Assembly (NCBI GenBank): GCA_963920635.1
Contig: OY987299.1
Span: 67,996,692 to 68,060,691, forward strand
Origin: Pseudeuparius sepicola
Lineage: Eukaryota > Arthropoda > Insecta > Coleoptera > Anthribidae
DNA: 64,000 bases
Direction of reading: 5' to 3'
The notes under the pieces were generated by a model. It did not search any database. It was not told the origin of the DNA and saw only the letters and a list, made by a program, of their open reading frames with translations. The position numbers were made by a program, and so were the translations under genes. Of this stretch, positions 45,637 through 56,523 are shown one piece after another; position 1 is the stretch's first letter, and every line of letters starts with the position of its first letter.

Positions 45637-45793
45637 TTAAGAAACAGAATGGTTGCATAGAGTTCCTGGAAGCTGCACTTTACAATTAATCGCTTATGAA
45701 TCGCTGTATGAATATATAAATATAACAAAATAAAAATAAATTATAAGGGTGCTTAGTTTTGGGTGAGATTTTTAGTTTTGTCAAGTGAATGAA

Positions 45794-45903
45794 TTATATT
45801 AAGTATAAGTCGCGGCCCATATCTTTAATCGTTTTTATTTTAGTTTTTCTTATTATTTCGGAATCAAAATTTATCATGATATCTTCTTCGGGCATGTCTG
45901 ATG
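45794..45903 (-). pseudogene. Possible 3' part of a small ORF split by copia
   Basis: Immediately beyond the truncated copia LTR, the minus strand is open as SDMPEEDIMINFDSEIIRKT and on to MGRDLYLI before a stop. Beyond the other LTR (50952-51085) there is an acidic N-terminus with an ATG. The two are of similar character and would be adjacent before insertion, but continuity cannot be proved because the LTR edge here is deleted. Function unknown. Confidence 0.35.
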
Positions 45904-46050
45904 AAATTATTTTTTTAAATAAAATAATCTTTTGAAGTACGTCTTATTTTTATTTTTTGTAAATAACAACTATTGTCATTTTTTTATATCTATACAACAA
46001 TTAAAATTTATTACACAGAGTGTTTTCACTAATTAAAATTTTACTCAACA
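45902..46050 (-). repeat. copia 3' LTR, truncated
   Basis: Nearly identical to 50803-50951 but lacks the last 35 bases or so of the LTR. On the minus strand it starts TGTTGAGTAAAATTT right after the purine tract. The missing edge means no target duplication is left on this side. Confidence 0.8.
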
Positions 46051-46141
46051 CCCTCTCCAAATTTTAATTAGATAATTCGTTATACAAATTAAAAAGGGTG
46101 CATTAAAAAAACTAACCTACATTACTCGCTCCAGCATTTTA

Positions 46142-46692
46142 TCAAACTTTGTTTATGTTTTTCAAATTAAATTTGTTTAGGGGTTTGGTCAGAATGTCAG
46201 CTGTTTGTAGGTTTGTAGGACAATACTTTATTTCAAGATTTTTATTTATATATAAGTCATGAATGTAATGGTATCTTACATCAATGTGTTTGGAACGTTT
46301 ATTGAATGTACCAGTTTTTATAATCAGAGTGCTATGATTATCGATATTAAAAGAAATTTTTACAAAAATAGTTAAGTCATTCAAGAAATTTTTTATGAAC
46401 ATTGCTTCTTTACAACTTTCTGCTGCAGATATGAATTCTGCTTCAGTCGAAGATAATGCGACGATTGGTTGTCTTCGAGAACACCACGATATAGGTCCTC
46501 TGACATTATAATCACATATCCGGTTGTGCTACGCCTAGTTTCACCATCTCCAGCATAGTCTGCATCGCAGAATATATTTAAATCTACCAAATTTCCAGAT
46601 GCTTTGAAAAATATACCCTCTCTTAAGCTGCCAGCTAGATATTTAAAAATGTTCTTCAAATATGTCACATCTTCCTCTGAGGGATTTTCCAT
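46142..46692 (-). pseudogene. copia RNase H region
   Basis: 46393-46692 encodes NPSEEDVTYLKNIFKYLAGS, then LNIFCDADYAGDGETRRSTT with GYVI, the copia RNase H start. After a frameshift 46142-46402 continues with KHIDVRYHYIHDLYINKNLE and CPTNLQTADILTKPLNKFNL, the usual C-terminus of copia pol. The middle, around the SKKQ-type segment, is frameshifted. Confidence 0.8.
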
Positions 46693-46849
46693 TTGGCGAC
46701 TTGCTACTCCGATGGCGTATGATATATCCGGTCTAGTTTTAGTGGATAAATAGAGAAGACTTCCTACTGCTTCTCTGTATGGAAATTTTACTTTTTTGGT
46801 CTTTGATATATTTTTTCTTTCTTTGTTTTCACATGGAATTGATACTGGT

Positions 46850-47482
46850 TTAATTCGTCATATTGTACCTTTCGAGAACATATTTCGTATAGTTAGTTTG
46901 TATTAAATAAATTCCTGTTTCATTTCTATTTATTTCCATGCCCAGAAAAGTTTTAGGATTCTCAAAAATTTTAATTTTAAGTTTATCACTCAATATTTTT
47001 AATACATTTTTAATTTCAGTCTGTTCTTTTCCAATTACGAGTCCATCGTCAACATAAACAGCTATTATTATAGTAATGTGATTATTTTTGAAAACACAGG
47101 GCTTATTTACAGTTGCGTGAAAACCAATGCCATTCATGATTTTAACAAATTTTTTGTTCCATCTCTGTGGAGCCTGTTTTAAGCCATATAGTGATTTCTG
47201 CAGACAACAAACTTTTTCACTATCACTTTCATATCCTTCTGGTATCCTCATATATACTGGAGTTTGCAGTTCACCATATAAAAATGCTGTCTTCACATCA
47301 AATGACATCATACAGTAGTTTCTTGATGCTGTAATGGCAAATAATGTTTTTAAAGATGATTGTGCTACCACAGGACTGAAAATGTCTTCATAATCTATAT
47401 CTCCTTGCTCGAATCCCCTAGCTACTAGTCTTGCTTTATAGGTACCATGTTCCTTTACTTTAAAAACCCACTTATTTGTCAA
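46850..47482 (-). pseudogene. copia reverse transcriptase
   Basis: An open stretch of 210 codons with YKARLVARGFEQ, DVKTAFLYGELQTPVYMRIP, SLYGLKQAPQRWNKKF and IIIAVYVDDGLVIG, the YVDD catalytic motif of copia RT. It continues to NPKTFLGMEINRNETGIYL. It reads in from the integrase side but the junction is frameshifted near 47480-47540. Confidence 0.9.
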
Positions 47483-47534
47483 AATCTGTTGTCCAACTGC
47501 TTCTTCTTTATCAACAATATTCCAAACTTTATTT

Positions 47535-48670
47535 TCATCTAGAGATTTTAATTCTTTCTGGTCCAGTTATTACTTCCTGAAAAGTAAGTAGAACATAATC
47601 ATTAAGATAAGTTGGGACTTTTCTGTCTCTTTTATTCTTTTCTGAATCTATTATTTCATTGTCTTCCTCTTCTTCTGTATTAGGACTACTTTCTTGTCTA
47701 GGACTATCTTCAACTTCAAAAGTGTTCTTATTATCATCTTCATTTTCTTCTTCAGTTTTATCTGAGGTTTTATCGTATTCATCATTAGGTTCGAAATATG
47801 TCTGTCTTTGTTCTTCTTCAGTTTCTATTTTCAAATTTTCTTCATCTTTTTCTGTCTCAAATACCGCATCTCTGGCATACACTATTTTAGATTTAGCTTC
47901 ATCAAATAAACGATAGCCGCATGTACCATATCCGACCATTACTAATTTTTGTGTCCTCGAATCTAATTTTTGTATCGGTTTTATTTGTTTGCTATAGACT
48001 TGAGCTCCAAACTTCCTTATGTGTGATAAATTTGGTTTATTTTTCATCCACATTTCAAAAGGTGTTTTATTATTTATTGAAGTTGATGGTAATCTGTTTA
48101 ATAAATAAGTGGCACAATAAACTGCTTCGCCCCACATTTCTTTCTTAAATTTTGCATCAAATAACAATGCTCGTGCTTTTTCTATAAGAGATCTGTTGAG
48201 TCTTTCAGCTTTACCATTTAATTGAGGACTATATGCGATAGTATAATCTAGTTTTATTCCTTTTGTTTTACACCATTCTTTTATTTTATTTGAAGTATAT
48301 TCACCTCCATTATCGCATCTCATTGTATATACTTTTTCACCTTTATCTCTTTCTGCTTCTGCAATATATTGTTTTAAACAGTCAAACGCTTCGCTCTTGT
48401 TTTTTAATAGTCTTTGTAAAGTGAGTGTCCAAAGTTGTTAAGAAATATCGTTTTCCATCGAACGTAGGCTCATATATCCGTATGTATTATTTCCAATATC
48501 CTATTAGCACGTGTCCGCTCTGTATTAAAAGGTATTCTAGTTTGCTTAGCCTCCATGCATGTTTGACAAATTCCATGTTTGTCTTCATTTCTGTTGAAGT
48601 TAATTCCTTCTGCAACATCAAGCAGCATTGTTAAGGCTTTGTCACCTGGATGCCCTATTTTCTTATGCCA
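47535..48670 (-). pseudogene. copia integrase (zinc-binding domain and core)
   Basis: The N-terminal HHCC domain is read at about 48535-48670 as WHKKIGHPGDKALTMLL followed by GICQTCMEAKQTR. The core carries MRCDNGGEYTS (second catalytic Asp) and AYSPQLNGKAERLNRSLIEK (catalytic Glu). Downstream, an acidic Glu-rich tail (ETEEEQRQTYFEPNDEYDKT and on to about 47620) is normal for copia. The first catalytic Asp region between 48330 and 48540 is broken by stops. Confidence 0.85.
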
Positions 48671-48960
48671 TTCAAATCGAGTTTCTTAAAGGACGACCTA
48701 TCGTTATTTTCTAATTTTAGTTGAATAATGTATAAACCGGAAATTTCTTTTTTACCTGTAAGAAGCAATGTATTGTTTTTATGTATTTCAACTGTATTAT
48801 TTTTAAATAAAACTTCTCCCCCTTGTGCTGTTACTACTGGAAGGGAAAGTAAATTTTTATCAAGTTCAGGTGCACGCAAGGTATTTTTTAAAATGCAAGC
48901 TTGTCCTATAACCTCACCTTGACATTCTGATGACATACAATAAAATAGTTCGATAATCAT
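48655..48960 (-). pseudogene. copia protease / pre-integrase segment
   Basis: About 100 codons with QACILKNTLRAPELDKNLLS, LPVVTAQGGEVLFKNN and LLTGKKEISGLYIIQLKLEN, the gag_pre-integrase region following the protease in copia pol. The protease side is cut by the foldback at 48961-49638. Beyond it, at about 49640-49900, the coding remnants include a VVDSACTFHM-like protease active site (D-S-A) read on the minus strand. Confidence 0.7.
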
Positions 48961-49638
48961 ATTAGGCGCACATAGAATGCTTGCAAGTCAAACAGCATAC
49001 AGGGTACGTAAAAAAATATAAAAATTATACAAGAGTAAAGTACCCTTATTTCAGAAAATTCAGCAAAATGTTATTAAGAAAAGTTGTCTGGAATTAAAAG
49101 TTATGCCTAAATACCAAAACATGGCCTACTAAGAAAAAGAAATATATATTTTTTGAAAAACATTAATAATTTCCCAAAAAAATTTTGTTTTAATATTCAC
49201 CCTAAACAATTTCATAAATCAATCAAAATTATATCAATTTCGCAAAACTTTGTTCAAATTCAAGCATATTTGTAAAATTAACTTAGATTTTTAATTTGTT
49301 GCAACGATGTTAAACAAAACTTTAAAATTTCGCAAAAATTCTTCTGAACAAGGTAAAACATTTGTAATGATAATGTGTATATTAAAAAACTCTCATTTAA
49401 GGGGCAAAATTTTTATTTTAAATGTTTATTAAGAAACTGGAAATTAATGACCGAAATTTTTTTTTCTTATGAGGCTATGTTTTAGTATTTAGGCATAGCT
49501 TTTAATTCTAAACAACTTTTCTTAATAACCTTTTGCTGATTTTTTTGAAATAAGGGTACTTTACTCTTGTACAATTTTTATATTTTTTTACCTACCCTGT
49601 ATGCTGTTTATCTTGCAACCATTCTAAGTGCGCCTAAT
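48961..49638. mobile_element. Foldback element inside copia, AT target duplication
   Basis: The ends are ATTAGGCGCACATAGAATG and the reverse complement of ATTAGGCGCACTTAGAATG. About 150 bp of each arm are inverted copies, including an internal CAGCATACAGGGTA block and a GTACCCTTATTTC block. AT lies immediately outside both ends. The copia frame is interrupted exactly here, so the insertion is real. Non-coding. Confidence 0.75.
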
Positions 49639-49954
49639 ATGAGTATTGAACATGCATCTACTTTCGGCAATGTCTGTATTTTAGTTGTGCAATTAATAAA
49701 AAAAGTCCCATATGTTGCACACTTAAATGACCACACTGTATTGCGATTTTTTTGCAATTCCAATGTTACTTTTATTTAATGTTTTATTTTCGAGCAATGC
49801 AGCTTCGTTCACCATATGAAATGTACAGGCGGAATCAACTACAAAATTAATAATATTATTTTGATTAGTCTTTATCACTAACATTACTATTAGTTAAAAA
49901 AGCTACTTTATCAGAGTTTTTGTTATTATTATTATTAGCATTTTTGTTTTTATT

Positions 49955-50659
49955 TCTAAAAAAAAAAACAGCTCTTTTGGTATGATTAGACTTTTTACAT
50001 ATAGTACAAAACATGTTCGCTGCCTGTTTGGAACAGTCATTAGCATAATGGCCTATTTTATTACAACGAAAACACTTAGCTTTTTGTCCTTTTTTGTTGT
50101 CTCTCTAGTTTGTTTTGCTGTTGTCTGCTTTAAAGGCTATAACTGAATTTTCATCACTCTTCGTGTGTTTCTCATCTTCCTTGATCAGTCTGGTAATCAG
50201 ATTTTTAACGGTTCTTTCTTCTGTTGAAGTCAACTCCCAGGCAGTAGTGAAGTACTCATATTTCTTGGGCAAAAAACTTAAAATTCTTGACATCATTATA
50301 TCATTATCGATAATTTTATTCAGCTGTTTTAATCGATAGACCATATTTTCGAGATAGGCCAAGTTTAATTGCATATCGGTGTCTTTATTATATTGAAAAT
50401 TGAAAAATTCCTGTAACAGCTGATCCTTATTTCTTGCTTCAGTTCCATCGTAAATATTACATAGTTTGTCGAACATTTCCTTTTTATCCCAGTTTGATGC
50501 TTCGCTGTCGTTTCTTGCTTGTGAACCATCTACGTCATTATAGGATCCATTTGCTTTGAAATATATTTTTACTTGAAACTTCCATAACAAATAAGTTTCA
50601 GAATCTCTAAGAACTTCTATGCCATGTACATCATTGAGGGTCAATGATGCTGTGGCCAT
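49955..50659 (-). pseudogene. copia gag with zinc knuckle
   Basis: Starts MATASLTLNDVHGIEVLRDS at 50659. It contains NYLLWK-like LLWKFQVKIYFKANGSY and LPKKYEYFTTAWELTSTEER, the copia gag (UBN2) signature, for 184 codons. After a frameshift or stop near 50105 the CCHC knuckle follows (KCFRCNKIGHYANDCSKQ), then an Asn-rich run. Gag forms the particle and the knuckle binds RNA. The open N-terminal 184 codons make it the best-preserved gag part. Confidence 0.85.
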
Positions 50660-50766
50660 GCTCTTCTTTTATGTTATTATTGTTGTATTCCACTAAGATC
50701 TTCTTTACTTTTTATTTTTATTTTTAGCAATACTCCGAGTCAATTGGGTCAACTGGGCCCATAACC

Positions 50767-50951
50767 TGTTGTAGCAGAGTATTTAAAAACGCAGTATTTC
50801 GTGAAAATTATTTTTTTAAATAAAATAATCTTTTGAAGTATGTCTTATTTTTATTTTTTGTAAATAACAACTATTGTCATTTTTTTATATCTATACAACA
50901 ATTAAAATTTATTACACAGAGTGTTTTCACTAATTAAAATTTTACGCAACA
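50767..50951 (-). repeat. copia 5' LTR (185 bp)
   Basis: On the minus strand it runs from TGTTGCGTAAAATTTT to GCTACAACA and is followed at once by GGTTATGGGCCCAG, the primer-binding site. TG...CA borders are present. Confidence 0.85.
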
Positions 50952-51085
50952 AAAGAATCATCAGAACTTCTCTCCTGATGAGTAATTTTAGTATCTGGCA
51001 CATTATTGTCATAAGAATGAATCGGACTTTCATCAACTACAGCTATTTCATCTCGTATTTCATTATCAAGACCACTATTGTCCAT
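50952..51085 (-). pseudogene. Acidic small ORF N-terminus interrupted by copia
   Basis: The minus strand starts MDNSGLDNEIRDEIAVVDES and continues to ITHQERSSDDSF, where the 5' LTR begins. The Asp/Ser-rich character resembles disordered N-termini of TE or nuclear proteins. The likely continuation is 45794-45903 on the far side of copia. No domain recognised. Confidence 0.4.
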
Positions 51086-51248
51086 TTTTATGTTTATTTC
51101 TGGCCTACTGTTTGATAAACCTAAAATGCCATATAAATTTGATATTTGACTGCATGCATACCTACATCAAAAACTAAATAAAACTTTTATCAACTACAAT
51201 TTGCAGATATTTCTTTTTACATTTCTTTTGAAATGCTCACTCCTTTTT

Positions 51249-53460
51249 ATTTATTTATTTATTTATTGCCCAACAGAAAAAATCCAATTACAGGACAACA
51301 TAGAAAATTAAATATAAAATTAAACATAAAGTAAACACAGTTTCATAACAAATAAAATCTATACAGGGTGCCTTGTACGGGACATCCTGGATATAACAAT
51401 AATCAGCAGACTAATACAACTTAGTTAGAAAAGCATTCAATGGCTCACTTCAAATAGGAAAATTTCGAACAATTAAACAGATCAGATTCATCAGACAGCA
51501 TATTATAGACAGTAGTTGCAAAATAAATTGGCGACTTAAACAGTATATTGGTGCGAGCATAGGGAACGTAAAACGTAGACTTTAGACGCGAATTTGGTCT
51601 CGGTACTCGAATGTTTAGTTTAGACAGACAGTTTACGCATACTGTTATATACAAATGAAGCACCACAAACAAACAGCGAGTTTTCAAAGAAAGCATATTA
51701 AATTCGTTAAAGAGTATAAGGAGTATTTGATGATCAAATCCGTTAGGAGGATACCTGCCATGACTTTTGTAATAAAGAAATTTAAGAAACCTTCTTTGAA
51801 CATATTCTAATTACTTTTCATGTGTTTCATAAATTGGATGCCAAACAATAGTACAATATTCAAGTTTAGAACGGACGAGTGAAAAGAACAGAGTCTTGAG
51901 AGCCTCAATATTTGTGAAGCCTCGACAGTGTCTCAACAAGAATCCCAAAGTTTTGTAGGTAGACATCGCAATATTATTGACATTGACATTGTCTCTACAT
52001 GCAAGACTCGTGTTACCTAACATGCAATTAAATGTTATATTTGACTCTTTTCGAGAGTCTAACTACACTGCACTTGGCAAGGTTCAAATCCAGGTCATTA
52101 ACAACACACCAATCATCCAACTCGCAAAGCTGCTGCTAGAGAAATAAGCAGTTCTTTAGGGAATTAATTGAACAATATATTTTTAAGTCGTCCGCGAATA
52201 GAAGTTGACCACAATCGAGATTATCAGTAATATCGTTAATAAATATTAGGAATAACAGAGGCCCCAGATTTGAACCCTGAGGAACCCCAGAAGTGGCAAT
52301 ATATTTGCTAGAATTAAAGCCATTGTAACATGTGAATTGAGGGTGATTATTAAGATAAGACTCAAAAAATGAACGGAGGCTGTCACTAAATCCAACTCGC
52401 GAAAGTTTGTTCAACAGAGTGTTATGATCAATCCTGTCAAACGTTCTCGAGAAGTTCGTATACACCACATCCACCTGCTCCCTTTCATCGAGTCTCTCAC
52501 AAATAAACTGGGAGATTTCAACGAGGTTAGTAGTCGTTGAACGATCTTTCATAAAACCATGTTGCGAAACGGAAAGTTGGTTTCTGAGGACTGGGTAGAT
52601 ACAGTCATACACGGATACCTCGAACACCTTCGCAAAATTAGGAAAAAATGGAAATTGGCCTATAATTAAACACATCAGAAGTGATACCTTTTTTATGAAC
52701 AGGACATACCCGAGCAAGTTTCCAGCAATCAGGGAATGTTAATGCTTTGATTGAGAGATTAAATACAAAAGCTAATGGCTCCGCAAAAATTAGAGAACAA
52801 TCTCTAATAATAAAACTTGGAATTAAGTCATGACCAGATACAAGTTTGTTTTTAAGTTTGGATATAGCCTTTTTTACATCTACAGGTGAACACATAGATA
52901 TATTAATAGTATCTGTTAATTGATAAGACGCAGCTTGCCTATTAGCACAGGAATGGAAAGGTAGCTGGAAAGTGCTAGCAAAGTATGAAGCAAATGCATT
53001 CACAATTGCATCCGAATCAGTCAACTCGCCCGGATGTGATCTCATTGTGCCTAGAATTCTTGTAGTTCCTTTTTTACAGTAAACAAACGACCACAGCTTT
53101 TTGGGTCCGTACGAATAGAGTTTTGAACACTATTTAGATGTAAGTTATAAGCTTCATTGATATGATTCGTTAATACCGCTCTAAGTCTTTTATGGACATT
53201 TAAGTCTGTACTGCTTTTAGATACTTTGAATTTACGTGGATAACCTTCTTTAAGTTTAATCATATGGAGTATTTCACCAGTATACCAACCCGGATAACTT
53301 CGAGCCAATTTACCTTGGTATGTATATGGACAAATGGACAATCCTTGCGCTTTAATTCAGCCGACATATTAGTAAATACAAGGTCCAAAATTCTATCATT
53401 TGAATTTTCAACATAGTTTACCTTTTCCAAGGTATTACTAAAGTGCATTACTTATTATTA
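51249..53460 (-). mobile_element. Non-LTR retrotransposon (jockey/I-like), 5'-truncated
   Basis: Read on the minus strand: the end of the endonuclease (NDRILDLVFTN at about 53390), a linker (YPRKFKVSKSSTDLNVHKRL), then the RT and C-terminus. The 3' end is marked by an AATA-repeat tail at 51249-51270 following CAACAG-type 3' UTR sequence. Several frameshifts separate the pieces. The 5' boundary is about 53460. Confidence 0.8.
51811..53045 (-). pseudogene. RT of the 51.2-53.5 kb non-LTR element
   Basis: The pieces in order are DVKKAISKLKNKLVSGHDLI and CWKLARVCPVHKKG with FNYRPISI; SVSQHGFMKDRSTTTNLVEI; VDVVYTNFSRTFDRIDHNTL (first catalytic region, with Asp replaced by Asn in the usual DFSKAFD motif); TSGVPQGSNLGPLLFLIFIN; and CGQLLFADDLKIY (F-ADD). 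The thumb side SLVRSKLEYCTIVWHPIYE lies at 51811-52023. Two frameshifts are visible. C-terminal PRPNSRLKSTFYVPYARTN occurs at 51445-51696. The missing Asp in the first motif means this copy would be inactive even if the frames were joined. Confidence 0.8.
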
Positions 53461-53734
53461 GGTTAAGAACAATTTTGTAATGCTGGAGGTGACAGGAACC
53501 CTCCCCCCCGTAGCTGGAAACAAGGGGTCCTACTTCTGGTATAAGCCACTGGCATTGGCATCGCGTTTTCTAAGTCAGGTACGTGAAGCACGATGTCACT
53601 TCCCATGTATATCGGCATGTGAACGATATGTGCATGGCACGCAGTAACTTCCAACCGCCCAGTTTGCTCGTAGAAGAGCGGCAACACACACAAATGTTAT
53701 TTCGTTGGTCATCCGCCATGAAATACATTGTGTA

Positions 53735-54490
53735 CATAAAGTAACCAATAAATTCAATTTTCGAAAAGAAAAAAGTATTACGGAGAAATCCTCATACACG
53801 TAAATTTTTCTTGAAAAAAGCGCATCTTATGATGTACCTGCATTTGTGAGATCACTGTTCTGCATCAGACGTCATCTGCAATTTTCTCAAATGGCAACCT
53901 ACATTCTTGAGTGTGCCATTTGATACAGCATAAACAAATGTTATAGGGGTTTAAAATGAATTTATTTCTTTTAGTGAAATGAACGAGAATCTAGTTAATT
54001 AAATATTCAAACTGGTCCTTCCTGAGGCTAGCATTATCAAAGACAGTTGACAAATTTTCATTGAACTTTACTGACAGACAGGAATTATTAGCCGTCTTGG
54101 ATACTGCCAGCCTCAGGCAGGACTTCAGTTTGAATACTCGATTAACTAGATACGTGTTCATTTTACTAAATAAAATAAATTAATTGTAAACTCATATAAT
54201 ATCAATTTTCTCGAAAATTTCCTTATGTAACATGCCAAAAATTTTAATGTGATCTATGCAGACAAATATTATTCTATTAAATGGTACACTTAAAAAAATA
54301 GGTTGCCATTTGAAAAAATTGCTGATGACGTCATATCTAGAACAGTGTTGATATCACAAATGCGAGTACTACAAGTACATCAAAATATTATGCGCTTTTT
54401 ACAACCAAAATCTACGTGTGCGAGGATTTCTCCAAAAAACCTTTCCCTTTCGAGAAAATGAATTTATTCCTTATTTTATGTATACCAGTA
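53735..54490. repeat. Foldback element, arms of about 300 bp
   Basis: About 53735-54045 and 54110-54490 are inverted copies sharing GGAGAAATCCTC, AAAAAGCGCAT, GACGTCATC, TTCTCAAATGGCAACCTA-like and CTAGTTAAT-like blocks. A short spacer separates them, with a central inverted pair GAGGCTAGCA/TGCCAGCCTC. Arm divergence is moderate with indels. Non-coding. Confidence 0.65.
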
Positions 54491-54828
54491 CAAAAAAAAA
54501 TCTGAGAAACCCGACATTTTAATGACCCCCAAAAACATCCACATGTGAAATTTTTCAAAAAATATGAGCTTGTTTCTGTTATTGTTATGACTTTGGATTT
54601 GAGCAAAGTGTGGAATTTGAGAAGCACTGAAAGAGTCAAGGGTGTTAACGGAATTCTATAAGAACAGTTCAATGTTATACACAATCTCTTAGATTTAGTG
54701 TCCTGTCGAAATGAAGTTTTTATTTTATAAGCTTTTATTTAACTTCACTTTTATTAGTGTGGGACAAATTTTCCAACTGAATTTTAAACCAGTTCCACCC
54801 AACCGATTGGGCGGATTACCCTTTTCAT

Positions 54829-54990
54829 TACAACCCCCTTGATATGGATATCAAATGAAAGGATTTGATGAATAGAAAACGATAAGGTGAGTGCCATCAT
54901 TCTAATTTCAATATGGCGGATGTCCCAAGATAGTGGACTACATTTCTTTACCAACATTGTGACATGGGTATCAAATGAAAGGGTATAGAT
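54829..54990. repeat. Tandem repeat of the TATCAAATGAAAGG family
   Basis: GATATCAAATGAAAGGATTTGA at 54846 and GGTATCAAATGAAAGGGTAT at 54966 are 120 bp apart, with CAATATGGCGGATGTCC between. The layout is the same as at 26945-27140. Confidence 0.6.
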
Positions 54991-55109
54991 TGAGAAATAG
55001 GTACCAACAAAAAAGCACAAAATAAAATACTAAATAATAAAATCGTTTTTAAAAACAAGCTTTTATTTAAGCCATGTACTAAAATGAATGGAATAAGTTT
55101 TTAATAAAC

Positions 55110-55360
55110 ATACCTAGTAGTTTTATCGCTAACAATCATGTATTATTTTATCTTGAATTATTCGTTTTCAAAAAGCTTGTTGCGTGAAATGTTTATAAAA
55201 GTAGGTACCAATTAATATCATTGGATAGTGTTTTTTTTTTTGATGAGCAAATACTTGACTAAGTGTGTATTTTCTTTACAATTAGCGAGACAAGCTTTTT
55301 GAAAACAAATAATTCAACATAAAATACTAAATCACTTTAAGCGATAAAGTAAGTATGTTT
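55110..55360. repeat. Foldback MITE
   Basis: About 55118-55185 (TTATCGCT, ATTATTTTATCTTGAATTAT, TTTTCAAAAAGCTTGT) is the reverse complement of about 55285-55355. Short A/T-rich centre. Confidence 0.55.
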
Positions 55361-55729
55361 TATTTAATTTTGATGTTGACACAGACTTGATTTCGTACAC
55401 TGGTTTTATTCATTTCTTGAAGGAACACATTGATATTTTTTTATCTACTAAGTAAGTGCAAAATTAAATTTAGGTGATTGCGAATAACTTTGAACAGGTC
55501 ACCCTATTATGCTCGTCGATGTGATTTTCCTGCTTAATACAAGGTGCGTTGTTGCTGGATTTATTTCTTATCATAATTTATTGTTTAAATAAAACATCCT
55601 GGGTACCCTACCAAAGTGTATTCAATTACGACAAGCAAAAATTTCTTATAATTTTTCTTATACAACGTACGTTTCAGGTATATAATAATATTTGTGACAG
55701 TCTAATTTTTTTTTAATTTCACGACTGGA

Positions 55730-56480
55730 ATCGTGACCGGGGGTGAGCATCAGAGATAGTTCAATAATCGAGACGTATTTAAAAAACTAAAAATATTTAT
55801 TTATACCTTGTACGGAGATAGAATCATTTCCCACAAGGGAGAGGGAGAAATATGGAACAATTACATTATAGGATATTGCTTGTATCTGGTGGGTCCAACA
55901 TCTCGCTCGCCGACCAGAGGGAAGTCACCGGCTGTCAACCAGAGTACCTTGTCGTCATCCCGAAGAGTATTCTGTCGTCGTTCCGTAGGGTTGAGTACAG
56001 TTGTGGTGTTGAGGTGTAAGTTGAGTAGTGCAGTACGAACCGGGGCGCCTGGAACCAATCGTCGATCACTGATCCCCCGAAATGCGGACCAACGGTATTT
56101 AAACCTTTAGTGGAAACCGAGTCAGCACTTCGCGGGCAATCGCCCGATATGGTTCGATTTGCCATTAACGGAAAAGTTGGATTTGCAATTTAGCTATTTA
56201 GCAATAATTTTGAGGTTTATGAACTTTCCGAATTTGTCTAAAAATATGTTAGGACCCGATCTTATTTTCTCTGGTTGACAGTATGTATCGCAGGGAGTAG
56301 ACGCGTTTGAATGCACTCCCATTTCTTTTGCGGTTCTTCGTAGTTTGTCCGAGTTGAAAAAGTGCCCATTCAATTGCAATGGAATCCTAGAGTTGCCTAT
56401 TGCTGTAGCCCTGTGTTGTGCATTCGAGTATCCCAAATTAATAGTTCGCGTCTTATTGACTTACTATTATTTTGCTAGGC
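55730..56480. other. GC-richer non-coding block, possible LTR or 5' UTR material
   Basis: Sequence from about 55740 to 56130 is GC-richer, with GGGGCGCCTGGAACC near 56043 and AACGGTATTTAAACC near 56093. Frames on both strands overlap without any recognisable domain. The stretch from about 56230 leads into the ORF1 of the next non-LTR element and may be its 5' UTR. Class undecided. Confidence 0.35.
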
Positions 56481-56523
56481 TCTTTCCGTCACGATATTCA
56501 TAGTTCGATCGTGTCATGGACAG

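Larger units (their letters stand above)
45902..50951 (-). mobile_element. copia-type LTR retrotransposon, degenerate
   Basis: On the minus strand the order is 5' LTR (50767-50951), primer site, gag, zinc knuckle, protease region, integrase, RT, RNase H, polypurine tract and a truncated 3' LTR (45902-46050). Integrase before RT defines Ty1/copia. The primer site GGTTATGGGCCCAG directly follows the 5' LTR and resembles the internal initiator-tRNA-Met site used by Drosophila copia. A polypurine GGAGAGGG abuts the 3' LTR. Pol is broken by several frameshifts and stops, and a 678-bp foldback interrupts the gag-pol region. It cannot move by itself. Confidence 0.9.

Noticed and set aside
47659..47916. 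Ser-rich plus-strand frame
   Set aside because: Antisense shadow of the Glu-rich copia integrase tail.
55808..56165. Overlapping frames on both strands in a GC-rich block
   Set aside because: Low stop density follows from base composition; no domain in any frame.
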